Assembly: GCF_902859935.1 (NCBI RefSeq) | Contig: NZ_CADIKI010000007.1 | Coordinates: forward strand, 310,001 to 374,000 | Direction: 5' to 3' | Length of the DNA: 64,000 nt | From: Paraburkholderia fynbosensis | Lineage (GTDB): Bacteria; Pseudomonadota; Gammaproteobacteria; Burkholderiales; Burkholderiaceae | In this document: positions 42,645 through 51,959 of the stretch, one piece after another | Numbering within the stretch: position 1 is the first letter of the stretch | Layout: each line of letters starts with the position of its first letter | Notes under the pieces: model-generated | Seen by the model: only the letters and a program-made list of their open reading frames with translations | Database searches by the model: none | What the model was told of the DNA's origin: nothing | Translations under genes and position numbers: made by a program

Positions 42645-45600
42645 TGGCAACCTCTTGGTCAATAGACGCCAGCGTCATTCCGGCTTTGGCCAGTATGGCT
42701 AGCAATACTTCAGTTCCTAACCCTTGGCGCTCCAGCATCGAGACGACCTCGTCGGCCTTGGAGTCCACGATCTGGCGATGACGATCCGAAATCGCAAACG
42801 AGCGTGAGATCGTCTTGGTATTCGACCCAGCACCGATAACTACAGCGATGGCTTCACTGTGTGCTTCGCGGCCTTGAACCGCCACGAAAGCCTCGGCTTC
42901 GCGGAAACGCCGGGCGAACTTTGCTAGCTCCAGGATCGCTGCATCGATGTTACGGTCGACCCAGTCTCGGGGAGGTTTCTCCGCAGCCAAGCTCAGGATC
43001 CCCTCAAGCGACACTCTGGCGCCATCGAAGTTGGCGAGACGCGTCGCAAACGCATCCAATCTCAGATCGCCAGAGATTCCGGAGACGGAGTGAGCGCGCT
43101 GGCGCAACGCTTCCAGATCATCCAACCGGGCGTCGAGTGCTTCGAGCATCTTGCTCTCGACCTCGGCGAGCATTTTTCCATATGAGCCCGCGAGCTCTTG
43201 CAGTGGTGCTCGAAGAGCCTTTACGTAGGACTTGCCGTCCGCGGCGTTGAGCAGCGACGCTAGGTCGACAAACAATACCTTGTGAGGATCGTTGGCCTTC
43301 AACAGCATGTCGCGCATGGCCTTGGCCGTGTCGCCCAAGCGCTGCGTCCTTCGAGCCCACTCCGGCAGATTGAATACCATTGCCACCAAGCCGCGAGCGG
43401 CTTCGAGTGGATCGGCCGCGTCCGCGCTTTCGCCAACCTCCGCTAACAGCTTTGAAATGCCATTGAGGATTTGACTTTTGTCCTCGTCGATAGCCACCCA
43501 ACGCAACGAGAAGCGATCCGGGTCCTGCAGGCATTCGTCGATGTCGAAATCGGTGAGCCGGGGCACAAACATCCCGTCCTTGTAGACGGCAATGTTGGCC
43601 TTGTGAGCAAGCATGAATGCCGTAAGGATCACCGGTTGGATGCCTTGCTTCATTCCGAAGGGAGGCGCACTCCACAGTGCATATATCTCGTGGGCGCCCA
43701 CTCGTGTGTTGCCGTCCGAGAAGAGCGCCCGGGCAGCCTCCCACAGTGGCCTGAAGCCAGTCGCCGAGCCATCAAATGGCGCACTGAAACGCCAGACGCC
43801 GGAGGCGTCTTGGCGATGCAGCTCTGTGCTCTTGAGAAGCGTCTCGTAGAGCCCACGCTCGGCCGGGAAGCCCTCGAAGCCGAGAGCCTCTTGGCTTTCG
43901 GCTTCGATCATCGCATGCAGTAGATCGCGGCGAGCCTTTACGCTGTTACTCGAAACGCTATCGCGATTGACCAGCTCACTCCATACAGGCGGCGACGCGC
44001 TGAAAAGTTCGTCCGCGAGCTGAGACGCCACCGGCGATAGCTTCGACCCGGGTTGGACGATGTCATTCGTCCCGTCGTGCCATTTCGCCAACGATACCGC
44101 GGCTTGGAGCTGGTCTTCCAGATTTGCGCGAGTTGCGGCCAACCGCGCATAGACCTCGCGGCGAGCCACAGCGTCACCGGACAACTCATGCCGCTCCTTT
44201 ACCTGCTCCAATGCTACCAATTCGGCAGATAGCTCTGCGATACGGGCGTGATTGTCCGGGATACCCACCAGCACCGGCCAAGGGCGGAGCTTCGAACACG
44301 CTTGCGCACGCAAACGTGCAGTCCGCGCACTCATGCCTTTCGCGGGGAGAGCCAGAATAAAGGTTCCGAACTCGCCCTTGCGCGGGCGGAAGTCGGCGGC
44401 GACCTTCTCAGCCTGTTCGATGCTGCACAGAGACAGCTCCATCCAGCGCATGGAACCCGTCTCGTGGTAGTGGCGCTTAGCGACGACCGGATGCAATCCC
44501 ATGAGCTGCGCGAGCCGAGCGTAGTCGACGCCCGACGAGGCGACGAGAGCTTGCGCGATGGCGGAGTCAATGTCGAAGTCGCTGCCTTCAAAGACTGACC
44601 AAGCGCCGGTATAGCTCTTGTAAAGGGCGACCTTGAGGGCGGAGAGCTTTTGCAGCGCGACGTCAAGTTCCTCTTGTGCCGTGTTGTAAAAGAGTGCCTT
44701 GATGACGACGGTGTCGGCCGCTAGGCCAGAACCGTTACGGAAGAGGTCGATGATCGCGATGTTCTTGATCAGACACACCAGTAACGGATCACCCGTCTTA
44801 GCCTCGGCTCGCTCGACCGCTTCGACCGCTTGAGACCAGCGATGGCCGTCAGGGGAAGCGAGGATGGCAGGCTCAAGATTGGAGCGCAGGTAGTCCCAAT
44901 AGTCGCTGGGGCGATACCAGGTTGCTTCGCAGACGGGGGTCGAGTTCAGATACGAGCGAAAGCCATACGGTTCCACTGATGACAGAAAGCCGAATGTACT
45001 CCGCTCGTTCTGCCCGAACTGACGTTTGGAGATTGGCCCGAGCAGTGCAGCCATGGCCGGATGGAGCGGCCAGCAGCCGGCCAAGGCGTGAGCGAGGCCT
45101 TGTCCTGCGGAGGGGCGGCGCGAGCGGATAGCATCGGCGATCGCCTTCGATGTCTCGGGAATCCAGTCCGGCTGTCGATTGACTTCGATCGCACGGCCAA
45201 TAAGTTCCACAACCTCATCGCTAGCTGTTACGAAAGGCAAGTCGACGTAGCGGCCCTGTACTTTAGCCCAATCTTCACGCGTGTCGATCCCAAGACGAGC
45301 GGAATACTGCGCGAAGGATTGATGCAGTACGCCGACAACTACCAAACGACCGTCTGAGCGTGCGGCTGCTTCGGCGAGTTCTTGGAAAAAGTAGACATCA
45401 TCCCCAGAACCCAGCGCTGAGGCTTCCAGGAACTTACCCATCTCGTCGATGATGACCAGCAAACCGTCATGCGGGCGGCTCTGTGCCTCCTCGAGTAATT
45501 CGGCGATAAGCGTTTGCCCGTTGGGCTTGTTACGCCCATCTACCGTTTTGCCCTGCGCCTGTCGAAGGGCTGCATTAAGCGCGGCGACGACGCTGCCACG

Positions 45601-45972
45601 TCGTCCCACAGCAGGTACGATCAACCATCCCTTACGGACCGGGAATGCCTTGTCGAACGCGGCCTTGGAATTCAAGTGCAAGGCTTCGCGTGCTTTCGCT
45701 CGAAGGCTCTTATCGGGATGCAGCGCGCTCGCCAGCGCGACGGCCAATGAACTCTTGCCTCCGCCGAAGGGACCTGTCCAGGTAAAGCAGCGTTGGTTGG
45801 TTCCTGAGAGTTGCACGCACATGCCGTCGACCACGGATCCGGCAGTGGCGTGGCAGATATAGCCTGAGAGGGCGTCTGTGCGACCAATGTCGGCGTCGAC
45901 GCGGATAGAGCGCTGGTATTGGCGCGAAATCTGGACGATGTCCGACAGAGCGTCTTGCTTTTTGTCAGTCAT
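42637..45972 (-). CDS. sspC: SspC: large P-loop ATPase of the phosphorothioation system
   Basis: The 1111-aa protein has Walker A GPFGGGKSS at residues 67-75 and Walker B LLVIIDEMGKFLE at residues 171-183 (D176, E177). LVVVGVLHQSFAQYSARLG in the following part looks like a sensor motif. The remainder is long and helical with a coiled coil near residues 600-650. SspC is the ATPase that accompanies SspB and SspD in single-strand phosphorothioation. The start overlaps the sspB stop by eight bases and its own stop overlaps sspD, so the three are one operon. The size is at the large end for this role, so the family fit is by order and ATPase motifs. Confidence 0.75.
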   Translation of the reverse strand: MTDKKQDALSDIVQISRQYQRSIRVDADIGRTDALSGYICHATAGSVVDGMCVQLSGTNQRCFTWTGPFGGGKSSLAVALASALHPDKSLRAKAREALHLNSKAAFDKAFPVRKGWLIVPAVGRRGSVVAALNAALRQAQGKTVDGRNKPNGQTLIAELLEEAQSRPHDGLLVIIDEMGKFLEASALGSGDDVYFFQELAEAAARSDGRLVVVGVLHQSFAQYSARLGIDTREDWAKVQGRYVDLPFVTASDEVVELIGRAIEVNRQPDWIPETSKAIADAIRSRRPSAGQGLAHALAGCWPLHPAMAALLGPISKRQFGQNERSTFGFLSSVEPYGFRSYLNSTPVCEATWYRPSDYWDYLRSNLEPAILASPDGHRWSQAVEAVERAEAKTGDPLLVCLIKNIAIIDLFRNGSGLAADTVVIKALFYNTAQEELDVALQKLSALKVALYKSYTGAWSVFEGSDFDIDSAIAQALVASSGVDYARLAQLMGLHPVVAKRHYHETGSMRWMELSLCSIEQAEKVAADFRPRKGEFGTFILALPAKGMSARTARLRAQACSKLRPWPVLVGIPDNHARIAELSAELVALEQVKERHELSGDAVARREVYARLAATRANLEDQLQAAVSLAKWHDGTNDIVQPGSKLSPVASQLADELFSASPPVWSELVNRDSVSSNSVKARRDLLHAMIEAESQEALGFEGFPAERGLYETLLKSTELHRQDASGVWRFSAPFDGSATGFRPLWEAARALFSDGNTRVGAHEIYALWSAPPFGMKQGIQPVILTAFMLAHKANIAVYKDGMFVPRLTDFDIDECLQDPDRFSLRWVAIDEDKSQILNGISKLLAEVGESADAADPLEAARGLVAMVFNLPEWARRTQRLGDTAKAMRDMLLKANDPHKVLFVDLASLLNAADGKSYVKALRAPLQELAGSYGKMLAEVESKMLEALDARLDDLEALRQRAHSVSGISGDLRLDAFATRLANFDGARVSLEGILSLAAEKPPRDWVDRNIDAAILELAKFARRFREAEAFVAVQGREAHSEAIAVVIGAGSNTKTISRSFAISDRHRQIVDSKADEVVSMLERQGLGTEVLLAILAKAGMTLASIDQEVAND

Positions 45973-46891
45973 AGGCGCGTCTGATCATGTTTTTGAGGTC
46001 GTCCTTCGACAGATCCTTTCGGTGGACTTGGCGAAGGCCGGCAGAGTCGGTCCACTCGAGTTTGCGATCGCTGAAGTCTGAGAGCACGATCAGCCGTTGA
46101 GCGATCGACTCCTCGTCAAGTTTAAAAACGCGACCAGGGGAGCCATCAGCGTAGGCGATGGTCTCAAAGGCTAGCGAACTTTGCCCATCCGCCTCGCGGT
46201 TCCAGAAATCGACTAGTGCATAGGCAAAAATGCCATCGTGCAACGAAGCTTTAGGGCCGCGTCGAAATGCATATTGGCCTTTGTGGACCTCTTGCAGAAG
46301 ACCTAGCTCGCCTAGCAATGGTTCGGCGAAATCCTCTGGCGATCCTCCAGCCGCACGTGGCGCATAGCTACGCAAACATGTCTCCAAGTCTCTAGACAGC
46401 GTCGACGCGGAAAGGCGATGTTTAGGGTCCAGTTGACGCGCGTAGCGCGCCAAAGGCTCTTCGAGCTCCTGGCGTGTGAACGACGGAGCTGTTACGTGAT
46501 TGAACAGCCAATACCAAGTCGTCGAGCGATGGCATCGACCGGCAAGCTGCCAATGTGCAAGCCATGCCGTTGACGGGTTTTCGGCATAGGGGTCAAGCCC
46601 ACTGTCCTTAAGAATTTCGTAGGCAAGACTGTTCAATGTGAAGTGATCGCCTGTTTCGTACATGACACCGCAAGCTAAGGCCCAATGCCGGATCGAGGCC
46701 ACCATGTTTTTGCCGACCCCAAAGGTCGCAATAGCGTCGCCATTGGTGAAGATGGCCTTGCTAATTTGGCCGTTGATCGCTTCATGGCAAACTTTCTTGA
46801 GCCACATCTGACGTAAAGGAAACGTCTCGTGGCCAGAGAAGTGAGCGGGGGTGGTTTTGGGAGCGGTGTGGTTGGGCATCATGCTCGTCAT
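45965..46891 (-). CDS. sspB: SspB: DUF4007 protein of the phosphorothioation system
   Basis: The 308-aa protein has the DUF4007 hallmark FSGHETFPLRQMWLKKVCHE near residue 18, followed by ATFGVGKNMVASIRHWALAC and ASTLSRDLETCLRSYAPR. In the SspABCD system SspB is the DNA nickase that opens the strand for sulfur insertion. The C-terminal part (DLKNMIRRAYD) is helical. The ATG at 46891 is preferred; the longer frame begins with TTG at 46927, and ATGs at 46882 and 46879 are also possible. A palindrome lies 9-29 bases upstream of the chosen start. No sspA is found upstream. Confidence 0.75.
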   Translation of the reverse strand: MTSMMPNHTAPKTTPAHFSGHETFPLRQMWLKKVCHEAINGQISKAIFTNGDAIATFGVGKNMVASIRHWALACGVMYETGDHFTLNSLAYEILKDSGLDPYAENPSTAWLAHWQLAGRCHRSTTWYWLFNHVTAPSFTRQELEEPLARYARQLDPKHRLSASTLSRDLETCLRSYAPRAAGGSPEDFAEPLLGELGLLQEVHKGQYAFRRGPKASLHDGIFAYALVDFWNREADGQSSLAFETIAYADGSPGRVFKLDEESIAQRLIVLSDFSDRKLEWTDSAGLRQVHRKDLSKDDLKNMIRRAYD

Positions 46892-46899
46892 TTTAGCCG

Positions 46900-46920
46900 A
46901 ACTGGTTGGATCCACCAGTT
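46900..46920. promoter_or_regulatory. Inverted repeat at the sspB leader (candidate operator)
   Basis: AACTGGT (46900-46906) and ACCAGTT (46914-46920) are perfect 7-bp arms around TGGATCC, just before the sspB start. It could bind a repressor or fold in the mRNA. No regulator gene is adjacent. Confidence 0.4.
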
Positions 46921-47393
46921 CCGCCAAGTGGGCAGGGGATAGGTTTTTTTAATTATCGCTGTAAATTGGTAGTTTTTCTTCGGTAGGACGGATATCCAGC
47001 TCCTAAGCGCCATGCTGACAAAAAACTCGGACGGGTAAAGTGCAGCTACTGGCGACGAGGTCATTGCAGGCGTCGTCCTGCAAGACGGTCCGGCATCGTT
47101 TGAACAGGGCGGTGACCGGTCTGCGAACAACGTCCTACACCCAATGCTCTCCGATTACGTCAGCCCCGTGACATTCGTGCAAAACTGATTCACGGCTCAG
47201 TAGGGCGAACCCGCATAGATTTCTTTACTATGGGATTCGCGTCACAGAGATAAGCTCAGTCCGATATATTGCGGCGAGTATCGGCCACGGGACGACAGAC
47301 GGTAGGTCCGTCTCTAGTTGGTCGACTGTGGATCAGGCTCGAATCAGATGCAAAACAATCGGACTGCATACGCGACGCTAGAGCACAATCTTC
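46921..47393. other. Spacer between the phosphorothioation locus and the deoxyribosyltransferase-like pair
   Basis: An AT-rich patch (46940-46985) probably contains the sspB promoter on the minus strand. I see no gene; the rest is unremarkable. Confidence 0.4.
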
Positions 47394-47777
47394 TCAGTAG
47401 CTGTTCAGCAAACTGAGTGCGGCCGGTAGATTGGTGACTACAACGTCCGAGCATTGCCGCACCATTTCGAAGTATTTCTTGATTTGTGCATCGACTACTT
47501 GATCGACCAAAATGATGCGCTTACTCAATGCTTTCGCAAAGCCTACTTCCAACGCAAGGGAATATCCGCCAGGGTTTGTGTGCTCCATGTTAGCCAGCAC
47601 AATATCGCTTTGTTCAATTGCGTTGAGATCCCATTCCGTATACGCCTTCGGATCTTGGATGGCATGGCTGCTTGGGTCGAAAATTTCAAAATTTATCAGC
47701 TCATGACGGGCTTGCATTTGCCAGCCAGAGTTAAACCCACCCGCGAGATAAATTTTCAACTTAGGCGGCTGGTTCAT
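47394..47777 (-). CDS. Nucleoside 2-deoxyribosyltransferase-like protein
   Basis: The 127-aa protein has the short Rossmann-like fold of nucleoside deoxyribosyltransferases. It has IYLAGGFNSGWQ (residues 9-20), FEIFDPSSHAIQD, the catalytic-region YTEWDLNAIEQSDIVLANM and GGYSLALEVGFAKALSKR, with Glu in the last piece as the likely catalytic residue. Such proteins cleave or exchange the base of nucleosides or nucleotides. Related domains are found in bacterial conflict systems next to membrane proteins. The start lies inside the upstream membrane gene (17-base overlap), so the two form a unit. The substrate is unknown. Confidence 0.7.
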   Translation of the reverse strand: MNQPPKLKIYLAGGFNSGWQMQARHELINFEIFDPSSHAIQDPKAYTEWDLNAIEQSDIVLANMEHTNPGGYSLALEVGFAKALSKRIILVDQVVDAQIKKYFEMVRQCSDVVVTNLPAALSLLNSY

Positions 47778-48480
47778 TTTTCGAATCCTTCATTAAGAGG
47801 GTCGTCGTAGCTATTCCAAATGGCGTGAACATTGCCCGCGCATAGAAAGTATCACCACGGCGTATGCAGAGAAAAGCAACTGCCAAGATCAAAATCAATT
47901 GGATCGACGGCGGAAAGGCATTGGTGTAACTCGCCAGTGCTCTCGGCGCGAACAACACGCACGCGAGGTAATCGGCACCCAATAGCAATAGCGCGGTGCC
48001 CACACCGCAGCACAGCAACGATATGAACATGAATCGACGTCCAAGAGCGGCTCCTTCGCTGGATATCGAGAGGGCAACATTTCGCAAGTCATGAAATCCC
48101 CAGTTCGGCGTTGGTACGCCAGCTTTAAAACACGGATGCGTTTTTAGCTGGCCTTCTACAAGACTTTCAAAAAGTGCGTAAGACTGTCGCTGCCGAAGTG
48201 AATCGGTCACGCCATCACCCTTCACTACCATTACTTTCTTAAGAACGGGCTCGATCGCTCCTGAGTACACCGCGAGCAATATATGGCCTGCTGCGAAAGA
48301 CACTGCTATCAGTGCTGTGACCAGCGAACCGTTCGCCATTAAGCCTTTGAGTTCCGCTGCAGTCATCCAGTCTCGATGTATGACCAGCAAACCGGTGCCA
48401 AACACCAACCCGGGTATAACTGCGCCGATGATGTCGTTGAAAAAGTAGGTTAAGGTTTGAAGCGCGTCGTCAATCTTCAT
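47761..48480 (-). CDS. Transmembrane protein paired with the deoxyribosyltransferase-like gene
   Basis: The 239-aa protein has about four membrane helices: residues about 12-32 (IIGAVIPGLVFGTGLLVIH), 45-70 (LVTALIAVSFAAGHILLAVY), 150-175 (RFMFISLLCCGVGTALLLLG) and 195-215 (SIQLILILAVAFLCI). A soluble loop of about 80 residues (DGVTDSLRQRQSYALFESLV) lies between. The ATG at 48480 is preferred over 48534. It overlaps the next gene by 17 bases. No known effector family is recognised; a membrane protein plus a nucleotide-cleaving-type partner suggests a small abortive-infection module, by inference. Confidence 0.6.
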   Translation of the reverse strand: MKIDDALQTLTYFFNDIIGAVIPGLVFGTGLLVIHRDWMTAAELKGLMANGSLVTALIAVSFAAGHILLAVYSGAIEPVLKKVMVVKGDGVTDSLRQRQSYALFESLVEGQLKTHPCFKAGVPTPNWGFHDLRNVALSISSEGAALGRRFMFISLLCCGVGTALLLLGADYLACVLFAPRALASYTNAFPPSIQLILILAVAFLCIRRGDTFYARAMFTPFGIATTTLLMKDSKNEPAA

Positions 48481-49131
48481 CAAGGATCCCAGAGTATTCT
48501 GCTGCTGGGATTGTAACGCGTCGCAACTCTCCATCCTTGCTCGAGCTCTGAGCTTCGATCATGTCGCGCCACACGTAAAGTGTGTTGAGAAGGCGGCGAT
48601 AGTGCCCTTACTGCGAGTCGGGAGAGGGATCCCATTTGGACTCTGTCCGCCTCTAGTCTGCGACGTTGTTTGCCAAGGGCGAGCATGAAGATTCGCTGCA
48701 CGGAACGAGGGGCCAGCCGATGCCTGACGACGGCATTTTGAGTTTTTTCGACCGTACCTAACTCTTCAAGGCGCTGTGGGCGGTGCCCATGGTGGATTTC
48801 GGCAAAAAAATATGGCATTTCCGGAGCGACCGTCCGGCGTGTGTGTGGTGCCGTTGAGATACCCTACACCGGCGTCGAATGGTAAGCGATCGTCGTAAAT
48901 GCAGCGCCTCCCCTTTGGGGGCAAGTTTGGGGGCATCTCCGCACCGTAGATTCGAGGATTGTCATGCGCTTTACGGTCAGGAGTTTGATCCTCGCTTTAG
49001 GCGCAACGCATAAATTGGCGTGAATGGACGACGGCGGTTGCTGTCGAGGCAGCCAAGATTCCGCTTGTTTTCGCTATCACTTATCTGCAGAAGCCGGTCG
49101 TGCGTGAACAGGCGAACGACCCGCGCAAACG
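48481..49131. other. Gene-poor stretch with tRNA-like relic
   Basis: GGTCAGGAGTTTGATCCTC at 48975-48993 matches the tRNA-Ala T-arm sequence at 17 of 19 bases. Two copies of TTTGGGGGCA lie just before it, around 48916-48940. It may be a decayed attachment site of another element. No gene is supported here. Confidence 0.35.
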
Positions 49132-50490
49132 TCAGGGCTCGAACCTGATCTTCGCTTGCTCAAGCATCCAAACTTCGATCTTGTCGTGCCACATGCGCAG
49201 CAGGTCGAGTGGACGGCGGCGATAGTGTTTTTCGGCGATCGCCGACGGCTTATGCCCTTGGATTTGTGCGACGACGCCGACCGGGACCTCCACCCACTCC
49301 GACAGCGTACCGAACGACCGGCGCAAGCCATGCAGCGAAATGTGCGGCAAACCCGTTGGTTCCAACGCGCGATTGTGCGCGTGACGCGGTTCCGCTATTT
49401 TTCCGTCCGATGCCGTTTTGCTGGTGAACACCCACTCAGATGGTTCCCACTGCTCGCCTCTTTCAGCGAGGCGAGTGGTTTGCCGTTTATTTGGAGGCAT
49501 CTCGTTTAGGCGCTGAAGATGTTGCAATAGACTCGCAAGATAAGGGGTGAGCGGAATGGTCCGGCCGCCAGTGCCTTCAACTTTGTCGTTCATGGTCAGA
49601 CTGCGCCAGCGGAAGTCCACGTCCTTCCAACGCAGCGCGGCCAGTTCTTCCCGACGGGCGCCCGTGATTAGGAGTCCTTGGAGGTATGCGCTGATTACCG
49701 GGTTAGCGATGCCACGTATTGCGCTAAACCAAACAGACAGCTGTTCGCGCTGAAGGCAGTCATCCTTCGCAGCGCTACGTGGGAGAACGCCCTTGACCTT
49801 TGGCGACGTATAGGCCTCGTGCGGGATGATGCCTGCATACGTCTCGTGAGTGTCGCACCATCGAATGAACGCCTTGAAAAGACCGAATGCATGACCGGCA
49901 TTCGTTGGCCCCCGGGGTATTTCGGCCTCGAGCCACTGGGACACGGATGTTGCCGTTATTTCATTCAACCTGCGCGGCATAAGAGGTGCCAACGGACCAC
50001 GCACTTTTTCTTTGCCGCCACGTTTGGCAATGCCTCCACCGGGCGACGAGAGGTTGATGTGGTCGAGGATGTATCTCTCCGACCTAGGCTTCTTCGTCTT
50101 CGGTGAAATCTTCGTTCGCAGATGCTCTAGGTAATGTTCCCAAGCTTCGCCGACCGTCACATCCTGACGGCGCTTTGCCGCTTGTCGAGCCTCGTGAGCG
50201 GCCTTCTGCTCAGCCTCTTGTTCCCGCGGGTCGATGCCGCCGTCGATGAGCGTCTGGAGGCTACGCGCTCGCTCCTGTGCCACATCAATTGTCCAACTTC
50301 TCGGATCACCGATCGTCATCCGCACCGTCGAACCATGTATCTTCCCTTGGAATATGTAAGCTTTTGCGCCGCCACTTGTGACACGCAAGCCTAGCCCCGG
50401 GGTCTTGCTGTCCCAAAGAAACGACTGTGATTTACCTTCGGCGCAGCGATGGGCTTCTACCCGCGCCGCAGTGAAATTGACCTTCGCCAC
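49132..50490 (-). CDS. P4-type tyrosine integrase
   Basis: The 452-aa protein has the DUF4102-type arm-binding N-terminus (KTPGLGLRVTSGGAKAYIFQ, residues 29-48), a core-binding domain and the catalytic domain. The site residues are Arg279 (TGARREELAALRW), Lys303, His387 and Arg390 (HGLRRSF), His413 (GHKPS) and Tyr423 (EKHYRRR). It starts at GTG 50490 with AGGAGG upstream, 180 bp from the right attachment repeat. It should integrate and excise the island at tRNA-Ala(CGC). An arm-type repeat lies just upstream of its start. It is complete and seems functional. Confidence 0.95.
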   Translation of the reverse strand: MAKVNFTAARVEAHRCAEGKSQSFLWDSKTPGLGLRVTSGGAKAYIFQGKIHGSTVRMTIGDPRSWTIDVAQERARSLQTLIDGGIDPREQEAEQKAAHEARQAAKRRQDVTVGEAWEHYLEHLRTKISPKTKKPRSERYILDHINLSSPGGGIAKRGGKEKVRGPLAPLMPRRLNEITATSVSQWLEAEIPRGPTNAGHAFGLFKAFIRWCDTHETYAGIIPHEAYTSPKVKGVLPRSAAKDDCLQREQLSVWFSAIRGIANPVISAYLQGLLITGARREELAALRWKDVDFRWRSLTMNDKVEGTGGRTIPLTPYLASLLQHLQRLNEMPPNKRQTTRLAERGEQWEPSEWVFTSKTASDGKIAEPRHAHNRALEPTGLPHISLHGLRRSFGTLSEWVEVPVGVVAQIQGHKPSAIAEKHYRRRPLDLLRMWHDKIEVWMLEQAKIRFEP

Positions 50491-50520
50491 CGAGCCTCCT
50501 GTTCGTGAGTCGGCTATCCC

Positions 50521-50538
50521 GTGTAACCGCTGTGTAAC
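50521..50538 (+). repeat. Candidate integrase arm-type site, right end
   Basis: GTGTAACCGCTGTGTAAC is identical to 835-852. GTGTAACCGC recurs at 50761-50770 beyond the att repeat. It lies 31 bp upstream of the integrase start, so it may also affect its expression. Confidence 0.5.
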
Positions 50539-50670
50539 CAGATTATGCGGTAGTGAAGGTATTCAGATCAACGTGTATCGTTAATTGATTTTACTATTTT
50601 CGTTAAAATACAGTGGGTTGCGAATGTGGATGTATGTCGATCTATCCAGATGCATCTCCACTTGTTCGTA

Positions 50671-50705
50671 TTCGCAATGCGAAGGTCGGGAGTTCGATCC
50701 TCCTC
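50671..50705 (+). repeat. attR: second 35-bp direct repeat
   Basis: It is identical to 733-767. Bases before it do not form a tRNA 5' half, and the acceptor end after it (CTCCCAAG) is degenerate, so this is a non-functional tRNA fragment. A hairpin like the left terminator follows. The rest of 50706-50996 holds nothing else I can support. Confidence 0.9.
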
Positions 50706-50996
50706 CTCCCAAGAAATCAAAGGGTTACAGGCGATTTGCCTGTACCCTTTTTTGTGCGCTGTGTAACCGCTTTCCGTCCATCCAAATCCATTTCCTTACC
50801 CGTAGCCGCAACGGTCGTCAGAATGTTGCGATGCCTTTGATCGTCCTAGAAGATTGCTGCAAGTCTCCGGACGAAAGGAAAACTTCCCTTTCCTTTCAGT
50901 GCCGGGAAACCATCGGGCCAAACCGTTCGTCACAGTTGACGCCACCATCGCGAGACCTTTCACGCGCCATACATCGCGCGAATGCCGAGCGACGTT

Positions 50997-51959
50997 TCAA
51001 GACCATATTTCATCAAGATTCGTAGCTTTTCCGAGCTTACCCCGCAGAGCATACCGGGCGGATTGCATGTTCACTTCGCTATCCTCAAGTCGGGGGATTG
51101 GTCCGACCGTTGCTGCTGGGCCTTTAAAGTTGAGTTTGTATTTACCCGTCTCGCCATAAGGCTCGATTGACGCAATCTCCGCGATATGCGTTATCGCTCC
51201 GACAGGGGCGACTCGGTAAGCAGCAATGTACTTGAGCTTGGGAATGTGCTTCGCATTGATGCGGATTGCGAACCAGCAGCTGTGGCCGACGAACTCCTGC
51301 TGAAATCCCTCCTCTCTCGCGGGTACGACGATCGTGTCGAAGATTTCCACGGCGACTGAGCCATTCGCAACTGCCTGGACCTGTTCCTCCGGCGCGTCCC
51401 CAAGCTTCAGAGGGGTAAATGCATTGATACCAAGCATCGGCAGGATCAGGTACATATCTTCGAGAAATGCTCGCGCCGTTGCTTTGGAAACAAGCGACAT
51501 CGTGGGAGAAGTGGGGATGTTCTTGTTCAGCAGTATTGCCCGATCGAACTGCTTGGCGCGTGCAATAAGCTCATATTCGAGGTACTGAACTTCAGTTTTT
51601 CCGATCTTGTGGAGCCGGTCGAAGAAATAGACGCCCCAAACCCAACCTTCCTTGTTGGCGACGTGGTTTTTAAGACGCTCTCCGACGGGGTCGGCCTCGC
51701 CGATGTAGATCGTCTCTTCGGAAGCATTGCCGACGAGGATGTACAGCCCGGCCTGATTAAAGCCCGGTTCGTGCTTCAATTGCCCGAACAGTTCCTTCGG
51801 AAACACGACGCCGGAACCTGACCAGTTCGACTTGTCAACGTGACGGATACCTTGCGGATCGCCGGCCGTTGCAAAGACTGTAATCGAAAACGGGATTGGC
51901 ACAGGTTTTCCTCCGCAATTGCCAGTCGTATTTAAAATTTGTGCATCAGAATAAGCCAA
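50997..51959 (-). CDS. GIY-YIG nuclease-domain protein
   Basis: The 320-aa protein has a GIY-YIG-type domain at about residues 69-150: AGLYILVGN, then TIYIGEADPVGERLKNHV and GWVWGVYFFDRLHKIGKTEV, with a helix containing EYELIARAKQFDR. The C-terminal half (ending in NLDEIWS) is a separate domain. Such proteins cut DNA in repair, recombination or phage defence; the target is not known. No ATG is well placed, and TTG 51959 is the likely start. It lies outside the 35-bp att repeat, so it may belong to another insertion or to the chromosome. It has no obvious operon partner. Confidence 0.7.
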   Translation of the reverse strand: MAYSDAQILNTTGNCGGKPVPIPFSITVFATAGDPQGIRHVDKSNWSGSGVVFPKELFGQLKHEPGFNQAGLYILVGNASEETIYIGEADPVGERLKNHVANKEGWVWGVYFFDRLHKIGKTEVQYLEYELIARAKQFDRAILLNKNIPTSPTMSLVSKATARAFLEDMYLILPMLGINAFTPLKLGDAPEEQVQAVANGSVAVEIFDTIVVPAREEGFQQEFVGHSCWFAIRINAKHIPKLKYIAAYRVAPVGAITHIAEIASIEPYGETGKYKLNFKGPAATVGPIPRLEDSEVNMQSARYALRGKLGKATNLDEIWS

